From Chryseobacterium culicis (lineage in GTDB: Bacteria > Bacteroidota > Bacteroidia > Flavobacteriales > Weeksellaceae), in the NCBI RefSeq assembly GCF_900108365.1, contig NZ_FNWQ01000002.1, positions 496,001-560,000 of the forward strand: a stretch of DNA of 64,000 nucleotides, written 5' to 3'. The position numbers and the translations under genes are program-made. Under the pieces are notes generated by a model. It was not told the DNA's origin, did not search any database, and saw nothing but the letters and a program-made list of their open reading frames with translations. Positions 53,931-62,943 of this stretch are shown here, piece after piece (within the stretch, counting starts at the first letter, position 1; each line of letters opens with the position of its first letter).

Positions 53931-54350
53931 TTATTTTAATTTTTCATATTTCCAGACGCCGGAGATATTTAATATCATTAATCCCGGTTGTTTTTCACCG
54001 TAGCTGAATACACATAGGTATTTTGAATGACAGGAAGAGCAGTCTGTACCAAAATACAAAGTGGGCATGTTATTAACGGTCAGCTCACCGAAATGAAACA
54101 TGCTCTGAGAAGTTCCGTTGGCGATTCCGTGTTGCAATAATTCATCTTTAGATAATACCTTATTTTCATGGTATAGCTGAACGATGGGAAAGCCTGATTC
54201 GTAAGGAGCTATCTGAAGTATGTTTTGGTGCCCGCAATTACAGCAGCTAAAAGTTGTTTTCGCTGAGGGAAGAGCTTCATCATTGATGAAAGTGCTTTTC
54301 TCAACAGGAGCTTTTTCTTTAATGTTTATTTTTTCTGATAGTGAATACAT
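53931..54350 (-). CDS. Hypothetical protein, candidate immunity partner of the TNT-like lipoprotein
   Basis: 139 aa, soluble, no signal peptide. Two cysteine pairs, CCNCGH (about 36-41) and CSSCHS (about 103-108), suggest one four-Cys zinc site. Between them is a beta-rich stretch (GFPIVQLYHENKV, MFHFGELTVNNMPTLYFGT). I do not recognise the family. It starts only 10 bp after the TNT-like gene, and the two share a terminator. By analogy with known TNT toxins it could be an immunity factor, but an unrelated zinc protein is equally possible. Confidence 0.7.
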   Translation of the reverse strand: MYSLSEKINIKEKAPVEKSTFINDEALPSAKTTFSCCNCGHQNILQIAPYESGFPIVQLYHENKVLSKDELLQHGIANGTSQSMFHFGELTVNNMPTLYFGTDCSSCHSKYLCVFSYGEKQPGLMILNISGVWKYEKLK

Positions 54351-54360
54351 TTGAATGGAT

Positions 54361-55074
54361 TTATGGCTGAATGACCGTGCCTGCTAAGTTAGGATATTTT
54401 CCGCTTGGACTTCTCTTAATGGTAATTTTCACGTAACCTTCCTCTGCCAGTTTATTCCATGTTTTCTGATATCCTGTATTGATGTCCACAGGGATTTTCC
54501 ACATCGTCTGTTTTCCTTTTCCTGCCTGATTAAACCATGGAATAATGTCTGCTGTCTGGGTTTTAAACTGCATGGAGTTATTCAGTACATCAATTTCGTA
54601 ATAGAAATCGTATTTGTCTTCAGCCTGATTTAGAGCTCTTTGGGTAAAAGTGTATACGTATCCATTGATGATCGGACTGGTAAAGCTTCCGCCTAAAGTA
54701 GGAACTCCTGTGCCGTTGTAAGTACCGACAGCACCGCTGTACCTGTCAAACTTCTGCCCAACCTGTAAGGAAACATCATCAACGATATTGTAGCCTCCGT
54801 TGGCCGGCGGCCATCCGCCGTTTAATCCATTAGCCTTAAAAAGTGATTCCAATTCACTCCATTTTCCTCTTTTGTACAAATCGAACGCCTGGTTTCTTAC
54901 AGCCTGGCTTACTGAATTATTGTTGTCATACGTGGCTGCCAGCTCATCTGCGTTTTTATAAAATACAGTGGTAACTTCAGGGTTGACATCCATCACATCA
55001 TCATTGTCCGAGCTACAGGCCACCGAAAAGGAGGTAACGGTTAAAAAGAAAATGTACTTAAATAAATGTTTCAT
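54361..55074 (-). CDS. Surface lipoprotein with TNT-like NAD glycohydrolase domain
   Basis: 237 aa. The lipoprotein signal ends TSFSVAC (Cys20), followed by SSDNDD, an acidic export signal for the outer surface. Residues about 87-217 match the tuberculosis necrotizing toxin (TNT) fold that hydrolyses NAD+: GGWPPANGG, then VGQKFDRYSGAVGTYNGTG, PWFNQAGKGKQTMWKIP and LAEEGYVKI. Arg111 in DRY, Tyr119, Trp180 and Gln189 sit where the family has conserved residues. The arginine that usually follows the GTP stretch is not obvious (LGGSFTSP), so activity is uncertain. It may be an antibacterial or host-directed toxin, or a surface NADase for pyridine scavenging. Confidence 0.75.
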   Translation of the reverse strand: MKHLFKYIFFLTVTSFSVACSSDNDDVMDVNPEVTTVFYKNADELAATYDNNNSVSQAVRNQAFDLYKRGKWSELESLFKANGLNGGWPPANGGYNIVDDVSLQVGQKFDRYSGAVGTYNGTGVPTLGGSFTSPIINGYVYTFTQRALNQAEDKYDFYYEIDVLNNSMQFKTQTADIIPWFNQAGKGKQTMWKIPVDINTGYQKTWNKLAEEGYVKITIKRSPSGKYPNLAGTVIQP

Positions 55075-55490
55075 ATAAAAAATTTTAAATTATTTTAAAA
55101 TTATTGTGAGATCAAAGGGATTACCTTTTTGAAACATTATTATAAAATCCTGGGTGAAATACTGATTGGAGCAGTATTGACGTTTTCAATCAAAATCAGA
55201 AATGCCCAAGGCAGGGCAGGGTGTATTAGTACACTTTTCTTACAGTATATGATTGAAATAACTATTTATACGAAATAGATTCAAAAGAAGCAGCTGCATC
55301 AGACGTTAAAAAAATGGTCTGAAGCTCCCTTTCATACAATCTGAATAAACGGTACAATACAATATTGTTATGCGATAAATTTAAATTAAAAAACTCAATT
55401 ATTAAATATTTTATTTCAATAAAACATTATGATGTGATTATTTGTATTTATTGAGGCCTTTTTTTTTGTTTACATTTTTCGTTTTCTAAT
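55075..55490. other. Intergenic region upstream of the TNT-like gene
   Basis: About 415 bp, AT-rich. Two small hairpins are visible: ATACTG-attggag-CAGTAT near 55160-55180 and GTGTA-TTAG-TACAC near 55225-55240. No gene, and no convincing -7 box in front of the TNT-like gene. Confidence 0.4.
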
Positions 55491-55518
55491 AAAAAAAGCT
55501 GTCCAAATGAACAGCTTT
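55491..55518 (-). terminator. Terminator of the first reprolysin gene
   Basis: AAAGCTGT (55495-55502) and ACAGCTTT (55511-55518) form a perfect 8-bp stem; on the minus strand seven T follow. It lies 20 bp beyond the stop at 55538. Confidence 0.8.
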
Positions 55519-55537
55519 CTTATTTATTATGTTGTAT

Positions 55538-57766
55538 TTATTTTTTAATAAATTGTTTTGTAAATCCTCCAATTTGGATAACGTAGGTTCCATTGGTCAG
55601 TTTGTTGACATTCACGGTTCCTGTTTGCAGATTTCCTGTGCTTACCAGTCTTCCGGACATGTCGTAGATTTTATATTCCTCATTGCTGGTATGGGTGAGA
55701 GTTAGAATGCTTTTTACGGGATTAGGATACAGCTTGATTTCTGTAGATGATGAATTTCCGTCTGTAAGAGTATCATCAGAAGTTTTTACAGAAATATTGG
55801 CATTATTGATGTCAAAGAAAATATGATTGCTTCCTTTTACCATAATTCTTCCGGAATCTGTTAATGTATCAGGGATTGTGACAGTATGTGAGCCATTATT
55901 AGGAACTCCGGCCACTAATGCTGTCCAGGTATTGCCGTTATCTGCTGACCACAGAATGTCTACATGAGCTGTATTGATACCATTTGCTGTGGTTCCTGCC
56001 ACATCCCATGTGATGGTTTGTGAGCTTCCCTGAACATACGAGACGGCAATGTTTTGTGAGGTGATCGTAAACGGTCCGGCAGCAGGGTTAACCGTTATTT
56101 TAGTATCATCAGAGTTATTTCCACTTCCTCCGGTCTTGTTATCACGAACAGTGAATCTGAAATTTAAAGTTCTGGCTACAGATGGAAGAGCTTCAACGTC
56201 TATTTCTGCGCCTGCTGTTTTGAGAGAACCTGCTAAAACAGAAGACATTATGGGGAAATATCGTACCGGAGAATCTGAGGGTTTCCATGATCTGAATATC
56301 GGGCCTGCCATTTTTGTATCTTTTGCTGCTGAGTCAGCGCCCGTTTCAGAGGAAGTTCCTTTATCCATTTGTTCCCATATGTAAGTAAGCGGATCGCCAT
56401 CTGCATCACTTCCGGACCCGGTTAGCATAAAAGGAGTGCTTTTAGGAATCGTGTAATCAGATCCTGCGTCTGCTGTAGGCAAGGCATTTCCGGTAGGTGT
56501 ATTTACGGAACAGGTTTTTGTTTTGAGATTATTGGTAATTTGTTCAATGCTCAAAGCATGAAAAAAGGGATCAGAATTGTTCTGAACATCATAGTTCGTA
56601 ATACCTGCATATCCCATAATGGTTGATCCTGAACCTGGTTCTACAGGCTGCAATCCGGGTTGAGGCTCATAGGACCAGGTGTGGTTGCCACCGAACTGAT
56701 GTCCCATTTCATGGGCTACAAAATCAATATCAAAAGTATCCCCCGAAGGATTACCGTTGGCAGGTGATGTATATCCGCTTCCTTTATAACTGCTGGGATA
56801 GGTGGTGCCCTGATCTTCATAGGTTGACATGTCATTATCACAAATACATCCGATGCATCCTGCATTACCGCCGCCGCCGTCTCTTCCGAAAAGGTGTCCT
56901 ATGTCAAAATTATCATTGCCAATGGAAGAACTCAGATTATTCATAAGTTCCAGATTCCATTTATTCATCTCTGACGAAGGAGAATAGGGGTCTGTGGCAG
57001 CATCCGTGTAGATAAGTGTATCATTATTAGCGATCAGCAACATTCTTGCTGCAAAATCATTTTCAAAAATACCATTAACGCGGGTCATTGTATTGTTCAT
57101 CGCTGCTAAAGCCTGGGCTTTCGTTCCGCCAAAATAAGAGGCATATTCTCCTGTGCATGAAAGGGCGAGCCTGAATGTTCTCAGCATCCCATCATCTGCA
57201 TTTTTATGGCTTATGATATTGGGGCTTCCTTTTTGAGCGACATCTAAAACTCTGCATTCAAGCTTATTTAAATTGTCTTTGCTGTCACTCTTTTTATAAA
57301 TGATATAGGTGGAAAGGTCTTTGGTATAAGGCTGGATAAAAACAGCAGATTTATCATGGTGGATTTCCATAGATGACAGGCCTAAAGAAGAGATGCTGAA
57401 ATAAACCTTTGAAGCAGGGTCTCTTATACCTTCACCTACATAAGATTTGATGTCCGGATATCTGACAGCCAGCTCAGGTTCAAAGTTAGAATTTTCTTTT
57501 ACCCTGAAGTTTTCCATTTTACCTTGCGAATTGGGAAAAGAGACCACGATTTCAGATTTTTGTGTTGATCTTTTTGGGGCTTTTGCTAATACATTTTTTA
57601 ATCCGTTTAAATTCAAATGATAAAGCCTGGGATTTTCAACGCGTGACATGTTTTCCAGAATCTGGGAAGATCCCCGTGAGGCGCTGGAGGTCCATAAGTG
57701 ATCAGTCTGTGCAAAAGAAATACCCGATAATGCGAGCATTCCCGTTATCAATAATTGTTTTTTCAC
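55538..57766 (-). CDS. Reprolysin-type (M12B-like) T9SS metalloprotease, GTG start
   Basis: 742 aa from a GTG at 57764-57766, which gives (M)KKQLLITGMLALSGISFAQ, a signal peptide almost identical to the paralogue at 60888. An ATG 192 bp upstream would add a non-signal stretch and cross a TATTTTTG -7 box. After a propeptide, the zincin site is FVAHEMGHQFGGNH, the HExxHxxGxxH motif of M12B proteases. A beta-sandwich region (about 440-660) follows, and a T9SS sorting domain (IKLYPNPVKSILTL, then NKLTNGTYVIQIGG) ends it. It is exported and likely degrades protein. Confidence 0.88.
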   Translation of the reverse strand: MKKQLLITGMLALSGISFAQTDHLWTSSASRGSSQILENMSRVENPRLYHLNLNGLKNVLAKAPKRSTQKSEIVVSFPNSQGKMENFRVKENSNFEPELAVRYPDIKSYVGEGIRDPASKVYFSISSLGLSSMEIHHDKSAVFIQPYTKDLSTYIIYKKSDSKDNLNKLECRVLDVAQKGSPNIISHKNADDGMLRTFRLALSCTGEYASYFGGTKAQALAAMNNTMTRVNGIFENDFAARMLLIANNDTLIYTDAATDPYSPSSEMNKWNLELMNNLSSSIGNDNFDIGHLFGRDGGGGNAGCIGCICDNDMSTYEDQGTTYPSSYKGSGYTSPANGNPSGDTFDIDFVAHEMGHQFGGNHTWSYEPQPGLQPVEPGSGSTIMGYAGITNYDVQNNSDPFFHALSIEQITNNLKTKTCSVNTPTGNALPTADAGSDYTIPKSTPFMLTGSGSDADGDPLTYIWEQMDKGTSSETGADSAAKDTKMAGPIFRSWKPSDSPVRYFPIMSSVLAGSLKTAGAEIDVEALPSVARTLNFRFTVRDNKTGGSGNNSDDTKITVNPAAGPFTITSQNIAVSYVQGSSQTITWDVAGTTANGINTAHVDILWSADNGNTWTALVAGVPNNGSHTVTIPDTLTDSGRIMVKGSNHIFFDINNANISVKTSDDTLTDGNSSSTEIKLYPNPVKSILTLTHTSNEEYKIYDMSGRLVSTGNLQTGTVNVNKLTNGTYVIQIGGFTKQFIKK

Positions 57767-57781
57767 GTCAATGTATTTTGG

Positions 57782-57789
57782 CAAAAATA
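57782..57789 (-). promoter_or_regulatory. -7 box for the GTG-start reprolysin gene
   Basis: TATTTTTG on the minus strand, 15 bp upstream of the GTG, so the leader would be very short (about 10 nt). It supports the GTG start over the longer reading. Confidence 0.45.
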
Positions 57790-57892
57790 ATGAAAAAAAT
57801 ACCCTGAAAGCATTTTTAATTTCATGTTTTTTGTCAGTACCGCTATTGGAACAAGGGGAGATTGTGAAAAATATTATATAAAATCTAATAAA

Positions 57893-57924
57893 AAAGAAAA
57901 CCTGTTCTAAACAGAACAGGTTTT
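57893..57924 (-). terminator. Terminator of the second reprolysin gene
   Basis: AAAACCTGTTCT (57897-57908) pairs perfectly with AGAACAGGTTTT (57913-57924) over AAAC, with further T on the minus strand. It ends transcription from 60888, so the two reprolysin genes are separate units. Confidence 0.85.
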
Positions 57925-57957
57925 CACATCGTTTAATTTTAAAAAGTCTATTATTCA

Positions 57958-60888
57958 TTAATTTTTAATAAACCTCTTGGTAGATTCTCCGATCTGAATC
58001 ATATAAGCGCCTTTTACGAGACTGCTTACATTCACGGAGCCTCTCTGAAGTTTTCCTGAATCGATTAGTTTTCCACCCATATCGAAGATTTTATAATCTT
58101 CTGAAGCTGTATTTGATATATAAAGCTGATCTCTCACAGGGTTTGGATAAACTTTAACATCCGTGATCAAGTCTTTTGTGTTCTGAAGATCTCCTTTTCC
58201 TGAAGAAACAATAGTAAGGGTATAATCTTCAACCTGTCCGTAAGTGAATGCTTCACATGAAGAAGTAGGAATTGAGCTGTACTTCATCATCACTCTCATT
58301 CTTGTAGAACCAACAGTTGCTGTAGATGGAATGGTAATAGAGCCTGTAACCGGGCTTGTTGTAGAACCTGCTTTTGTCCATGCTAATTCCCCGCTGTCAG
58401 TAAAGTCTCCATCTCCGTTATAGTCGATATACACAGCGTATGCTTCGCTGTATTTTGTAGAAGTCCAGGTTGGAGTGATAGAAATCGTATAAGTATTTCC
58501 TCTTGTAACATTGGTGGAAATAGAAGTGAAGTTTTCGTATCCTGCAGTTCCTGTAGATGTGTTATTAATAGATCCGAATGTTACATTTCCTATTCTTTCA
58601 TCAGCAGTGTTGGATGCTGAAGAAGAACAGTAGGAAACAGTTCCTCCTGAAAGCGTAGTAACGCTTACGGTATTGCTGGAAGCAGAAGCATTTCCTGCTG
58701 CATCTTTCGCTTTAACAGAGAAAGAATATGCAGTTGCCGGAGAAAGTCCTGTTACAGTGTAGGTAGTGGAAGCTGTGGATCCGATTAATGCAGCTCCTTG
58801 ATAAACGTCATATCCCGTAACTCCAACATTGTCTGTAGCGCCTGACCATGAAAGATTGGTTGTGGTAGCAGTAGTTCCCGAAGCAGCAAGGGTAGGTGCT
58901 GTAGGAGCTACGGTGTCCGGAGTGCCTGAACCTGCATTTACAGAGATGTTGGCATTGTTCACATCAAAGAAAATATGATTCGATCCTTTTACCATGAGTC
59001 TTCCTGTAGTTGTTGTAGAATTCGGAATTGTTACAGCCTGCGAGCCGTCGTTTGGAGTTCCTGCCAGTAGAGTGGTCCATGTATTTCCGTTGTCTGTTGA
59101 CCATAGAATGTCTACGTTGGCAGCGTTTACACCGTTGGCGGTAGTTCCGGCCACATTCCATGTAACGGTTTGAGAACTTCCTCCTGCATAGGTAGTTGCT
59201 GAATTCTGTGAAGTTATAGTAAAGGGTCCGGCAGTACCGTTAACAGTAATTACCGCATCGTCAGAATTATTTCCTGAGCCCCCTGCTTTATTGTCACGAA
59301 CGGTAAATCTGAAGTTTAATGTTCTTGCCACGGAAGAAAGTGCTTCTACTGTGATTTCAGAACCTGCTGTAGTGGTTGCGCCTGCTAAAACAGAAGCCAT
59401 CCTTGGGAAATATCTTACAGGAGCAGTGGTGGGTGTCCATGATCTGAAGTTAGGTCCTGAAGCTTTTGTAGCACTTGCTGCGGAGCTTGCTCCTGTCTGA
59501 GATGAAGAAGCATTGTCCATTTGTTCCCAGATGTAGGTTAGAGAATCTCCGTCAGCATCTGTTCCTGTACCTGTAAGTACAAATGGAGTTCCTTTTGGGA
59601 TCGTATAGTCTAAGCCTGCATTCGCGGTAGGAATTGAATTTCCTGTATTGGTGTTTACGGAGCAGGTTTTAGCTTTAATATTATTAGTGATCTGCTGAAT
59701 GCTTATCGCGTGGAAGAAAGCGTCAGAGTGCGGCTGGATATCCTGGCTGGTAATTCCTGCATAACCCATGATTGTGGATCCTGATCCTGGCTCCATATTA
59801 ACGCCGGTTCCTTCATTATTCATGGAGAAGGTGTGGTTTCCTCCGAATTGATGGCCCATCTCGTGAGCTACATAGTCAATGTCGAAATTATCTCCGGACG
59901 GGATAGCGTCTGCGGGAGAGGTGTATCCGCTTCCTTTTGACCCGTTTGTACAGATACAGCCGATACATCCTGCGTTTCCACCACCTCCTGAAGCTCCGAA
60001 CAAATGTCCGATGTCATAATTAGCCTCACCGATTACCGAAGTTAAAGTGCTTTGTAACTGTGAATTCCAGCTGCTCATTCCTGAAGCTGCGGAGTAAGGA
60101 TCTGTGGATGCATTGGTGTAGATAACGGCGTCATTGTTGGCAATCAGCACCATTCTGGCGGCGAAATCTTTTTCAAAAACGCCATTTACACGGGTCATCG
60201 TAGTATTCATTGCGGCTAAAGCCTGAGCTTTTGTCCCTCCGAAATAAGCGGTATATTCTCCGGTACATGACAATGCCAGTCTGAATGTTCTTAGTTTGGC
60301 ATCATCAGCGTTAGGTCTTGCAGCAAGAGCAGAATTGGAAACTCCTTTCTGTGCAGCATCTACTACTGTACATTCAAACTTGTTAAGATCATCTTTTTTG
60401 TCAGATTTTCTGTATACTACATAAGAAGAAAGATCTTTAGTGTAGGGTTCTATGAAAACTGCAGATTTATCACCGTAAATTTCCATGGATGACAGTCCTA
60501 GTGGAGAGACACTGAAATAGACTGTGGAATTAGGATCATCCAGGCCTTGTCCTACATAGGATTTGATGTCCGGATATTTTGCTGCCAGCTCGGGAGCAAA
60601 ATTGGAATTTTCTCTCACTTTAAAGTTTTCCATTCTGCCTTCAGAATTCGGAAAAGAAATAATGATTTCAGATTTTTCGCCTGCGGCCAGTCTTTTGGGA
60701 GCTTTTGCCAGAACGTTTTTCAATCCGTTGATGTCAAGGTGGTATACCTTTGGATTGCTGATGCCGGTTTTGTTTTCAAAGATCTCTGATGAAGTTTTTC
60801 TGGAACCTTCGGACCAAAGACGGTCAGTCTGTGCGAAAGAAATACCCGAAATAAGGAGCATTCCAATCAGCGTTAATTGTTTTTTCAT
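57958..60888 (-). CDS. Reprolysin-type T9SS metalloprotease with FN3 and GEVED domains
   Basis: 976 aa from the ATG at 60888 (signal peptide MKKQLTLIGMLLISGISFAQ). The first 650 residues parallel the downstream paralogue: propeptide, then YVAHEMGHQFGGNHTF as zinc site, then the beta-sandwich region. It then gains an FN3 domain (about 660-745, APTAPTLAASGT to SNTVSVTTL) and a GEVED domain (about 755-885: YAVYIDYNGDGDFTDSGELA, QVEDYTLTI). A T9SS tail (VKVYPNPVRDQLYI) closes it. The extra domains probably bind glycan or protein. A TTG-N22-TAGATTTG promoter lies at 60918-60950. Confidence 0.9.
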   Translation of the reverse strand: MKKQLTLIGMLLISGISFAQTDRLWSEGSRKTSSEIFENKTGISNPKVYHLDINGLKNVLAKAPKRLAAGEKSEIIISFPNSEGRMENFKVRENSNFAPELAAKYPDIKSYVGQGLDDPNSTVYFSVSPLGLSSMEIYGDKSAVFIEPYTKDLSSYVVYRKSDKKDDLNKFECTVVDAAQKGVSNSALAARPNADDAKLRTFRLALSCTGEYTAYFGGTKAQALAAMNTTMTRVNGVFEKDFAARMVLIANNDAVIYTNASTDPYSAASGMSSWNSQLQSTLTSVIGEANYDIGHLFGASGGGGNAGCIGCICTNGSKGSGYTSPADAIPSGDNFDIDYVAHEMGHQFGGNHTFSMNNEGTGVNMEPGSGSTIMGYAGITSQDIQPHSDAFFHAISIQQITNNIKAKTCSVNTNTGNSIPTANAGLDYTIPKGTPFVLTGTGTDADGDSLTYIWEQMDNASSSQTGASSAASATKASGPNFRSWTPTTAPVRYFPRMASVLAGATTTAGSEITVEALSSVARTLNFRFTVRDNKAGGSGNNSDDAVITVNGTAGPFTITSQNSATTYAGGSSQTVTWNVAGTTANGVNAANVDILWSTDNGNTWTTLLAGTPNDGSQAVTIPNSTTTTGRLMVKGSNHIFFDVNNANISVNAGSGTPDTVAPTAPTLAASGTTATTTNLSWSGATDNVGVTGYDVYQGAALIGSTASTTYTVTGLSPATAYSFSVKAKDAAGNASASSNTVSVTTLSGGTVSYCSSSASNTADERIGNVTFGSINNTSTGTAGYENFTSISTNVTRGNTYTISITPTWTSTKYSEAYAVYIDYNGDGDFTDSGELAWTKAGSTTSPVTGSITIPSTATVGSTRMRVMMKYSSIPTSSCEAFTYGQVEDYTLTIVSSGKGDLQNTKDLITDVKVYPNPVRDQLYISNTASEDYKIFDMGGKLIDSGKLQRGSVNVSSLVKGAYMIQIGESTKRFIKN

Positions 60889-60917
60889 ATTAAATATTAA
60901 ATTTGATTGTGGAATAT

Positions 60918-60950
60918 CAAATCTAATAAAAATTATGTTACGGAAAACAA
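60918..60950 (-). promoter_or_regulatory. Promoter of the large reprolysin gene
   Basis: Minus strand TTG (60948-60950), a 22-nt spacer, TAGATTTG (60918-60925). It is 30 bp before the ATG at 60888 and lies inside the longer upstream reading frame, supporting that start. Confidence 0.6.
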
Positions 60951-61032
60951 AATTTTTTATGAAAAATTTAGATTGTTTATTCAATATATTATGCAATGCA
61001 TTAATTATAATTGAAAACGCCTTGTACTAAAG

Positions 61033-61070
61033 AAAAATGACACATACCGAAGTATATGTCATTTTTTTTG
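61033..61070. terminator. Terminator after the DinB gene
   Basis: AAAAATGACACATA (61033-61046) pairs with TATATGTCATTTTT (61053-61066) with one mismatch and a 6-nt loop; T and A runs flank both sides. Confidence 0.8.
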
Positions 61071-61088
61071 GTTTGATATAATAAGTAT

Positions 61089-61589
61089 TTATGACCTGTT
61101 GTCATCAGCAGTCGGTCCGTAGAGCCCGGGAACTTTATTGCCGGTTGACCGTAAATAAACAACCAGTTCACCTCTATGATGGTACAGGTGATTATAAAGA
61201 AAAGCTCTTACAACCTGAACTTTTGGCATAGGAGGGAAAAGTACATTGCCGTTCATCTCCATTTTCCATTCGTTAAAATAAGCGTTCTCATCTGAATTCT
61301 CAATGACTTTCTGAGCTTTTGCTACATTTTCTTCAAACTTGGCAACAATATTTTCTGCCTTGGAAATATCTCCTTTATCATACTGATAGGTGCCCATATC
61401 AAAAACATCCTGATTGAATGTGGATTCATACCAGTTATAAACTTCTGCAATATGAGAAGCCAGCTGGCCTGTCGTCCAGTTTTTCTCAGACGGTTTCCAA
61501 TTGAGAGCGCTGTCGGGAATAGCTTTTAAAAGTTTTCTGGTGTTTTCTGCTTCATGCAGAAATTCACCTAATAGGGCTTGTTTAATCAT
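61089..61589 (-). CDS. DinB family protein
   Basis: 166 aa, four-helix bundle. The three metal-binding histidines of DinB proteins are visible: His in LASHIAEVYNWY (about 46) and the pair in YNHLYHHRGELVVYL (about 133 and 137). Members include nickel-dependent thiol transferases and stress-induced proteins, but most lack an assigned substrate. It is 23 bp after the acyl-CoA dehydrogenase stop on the same strand, so they may be cotranscribed. Confidence 0.85.
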   Translation of the reverse strand: MIKQALLGEFLHEAENTRKLLKAIPDSALNWKPSEKNWTTGQLASHIAEVYNWYESTFNQDVFDMGTYQYDKGDISKAENIVAKFEENVAKAQKVIENSDENAYFNEWKMEMNGNVLFPPMPKVQVVRAFLYNHLYHHRGELVVYLRSTGNKVPGLYGPTADDNRS

Positions 61590-61612
61590 TTGTATGTGTT
61601 TTTACATTTCTA

Positions 61613-62752
61613 TTATTTTGTAATATCTCTTCCGATTACCAGTCTTTGGATCTCAGAGGTACCTTCACCAATAGTACAAAGCTTAGAGTCTCTGTAGAAT
61701 TTCTCAGCCGGGAAGTCTTTTGTATATCCGTATCCTCCGAAGATCTGAACGGCATTGTTTGAAATTCTCACACAAGCTTCAGAAGCATACAATTTAGCCA
61801 TAGCTCCTTCTTTTGTCATTTTCTGTTTTGCATTTTTCAGGGTAGAAGCTCTTTGAATAAGAAGTTCAGCGGCATCAATTTCTGTTGCCATATCTGCTAA
61901 CATGAAGTTGATCGCCTGGAAATCAGCAATCGGTTTTCCGAACTGATGTCTTTCTTTTGCATATTTCAAGGCAGCTTTGTAAGCTCCTCTTGCAGTACCT
62001 AAACTTAAGGCAGCAATAGAAATTCTACCTCCATCCAATACTTTCATAGCCTGCTTGAAACCTTCACCCACTTCTCCTAAACGGTGTGAATCCGGTACAC
62101 GCACATTATCAAAGATTAGTTCTGCGGTCTCGGAAGCACGCATTCCCAGTTTATTTTCTTTTTTTCCTGAACTGAATCCAGGCATTCCTTTTTCTAAAAC
62201 AAATGCTGTAGAATTGTTTTTAGCACCCACTTCTCCTGTTCTTGTCATTACTACGGCAATATCTCCGGAAATGGCATGAGTAATAAAGTTTTTAGCTCCG
62301 TTGATGATCCATTCGTCACCATCTTTTACAGCAGTAGTAGACATTCCTCCTGAATCTGAACCTGTATTGTGCTCTGTAAGCCCCCAGGCTCCGATCACTT
62401 TTCCGGAGGCCAGCTGAGGAAGCCATTTGTGTCTCTGTTCTTCATTTCCGAATTCATAGATATGGTTCGTACAAAGAGAGTTGTGTGCTGCTACAGAAAG
62501 ACCAATAGATGGGTCAACCTGAGAAATTTCATCCAGGATCGTAACATACTCATGATAACCTAAGCCGGAACCTCCATACTGTTCAGGAACAACAATCCCC
62601 ATAAAACCCATCTCACCTAACTGGTGGAATAAGTCTTTTGGAAAAGTCTGGCTTTCATCCCATTCCATGATGTTTGGTCTGATGTTCTTTTCTGCAAATT
62701 CTCTAGCCGTCTCCGCTATCATTTTGATGTTGTCAATAGTCTCTGTATTCAT
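61613..62752 (-). CDS. Acyl-CoA dehydrogenase
   Basis: 379 aa from the ATG at 62752. An upstream ATG at 62773 would start inside a TATCTTTG -7 box (62771-62778) and is rejected. The FAD-binding and substrate regions are intact: GAWGLTEHNTGSDSGGM, then GAKNFITHAISGDI and LGMRASETAELIFD. ERHQFGKPIADFQAI and IQIFGGYGYTKDFPAEKFYRD follow near the end, and the catalytic Glu lies in IGEGTSEIQRLVIGR. It oxidises acyl-CoA to enoyl-CoA; short-chain acyl or branched-chain acyl substrates are both plausible. DinB follows 23 bp later. Confidence 0.95.
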   Translation of the reverse strand: MNTETIDNIKMIAETAREFAEKNIRPNIMEWDESQTFPKDLFHQLGEMGFMGIVVPEQYGGSGLGYHEYVTILDEISQVDPSIGLSVAAHNSLCTNHIYEFGNEEQRHKWLPQLASGKVIGAWGLTEHNTGSDSGGMSTTAVKDGDEWIINGAKNFITHAISGDIAVVMTRTGEVGAKNNSTAFVLEKGMPGFSSGKKENKLGMRASETAELIFDNVRVPDSHRLGEVGEGFKQAMKVLDGGRISIAALSLGTARGAYKAALKYAKERHQFGKPIADFQAINFMLADMATEIDAAELLIQRASTLKNAKQKMTKEGAMAKLYASEACVRISNNAVQIFGGYGYTKDFPAEKFYRDSKLCTIGEGTSEIQRLVIGRDITK

Positions 62753-62770
62753 ATAATAATAGTTAGTTCC

Positions 62771-62778
62771 CAAAGATA
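62771..62778 (-). promoter_or_regulatory. -7 box of the acyl-CoA dehydrogenase gene
   Basis: TATCTTTG on the minus strand, 19 bp upstream of the ATG at 62752. No -33 TTG at proper spacing. Confidence 0.5.
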
Positions 62779-62943
62779 ACCAAATTGATGGAATGCTAAA
62801 ACAAATTATTTCATTCGCAGGATTTAAGGGTCAATACGTTTAATATTCAATTTTTTATATTTTGGAAATTAATACTTTCTTAATAAAACATTAAGCCTTT
62901 TACATTTTTTATTTCACTATTTTAGTCCCCCAATTTTTAATGC

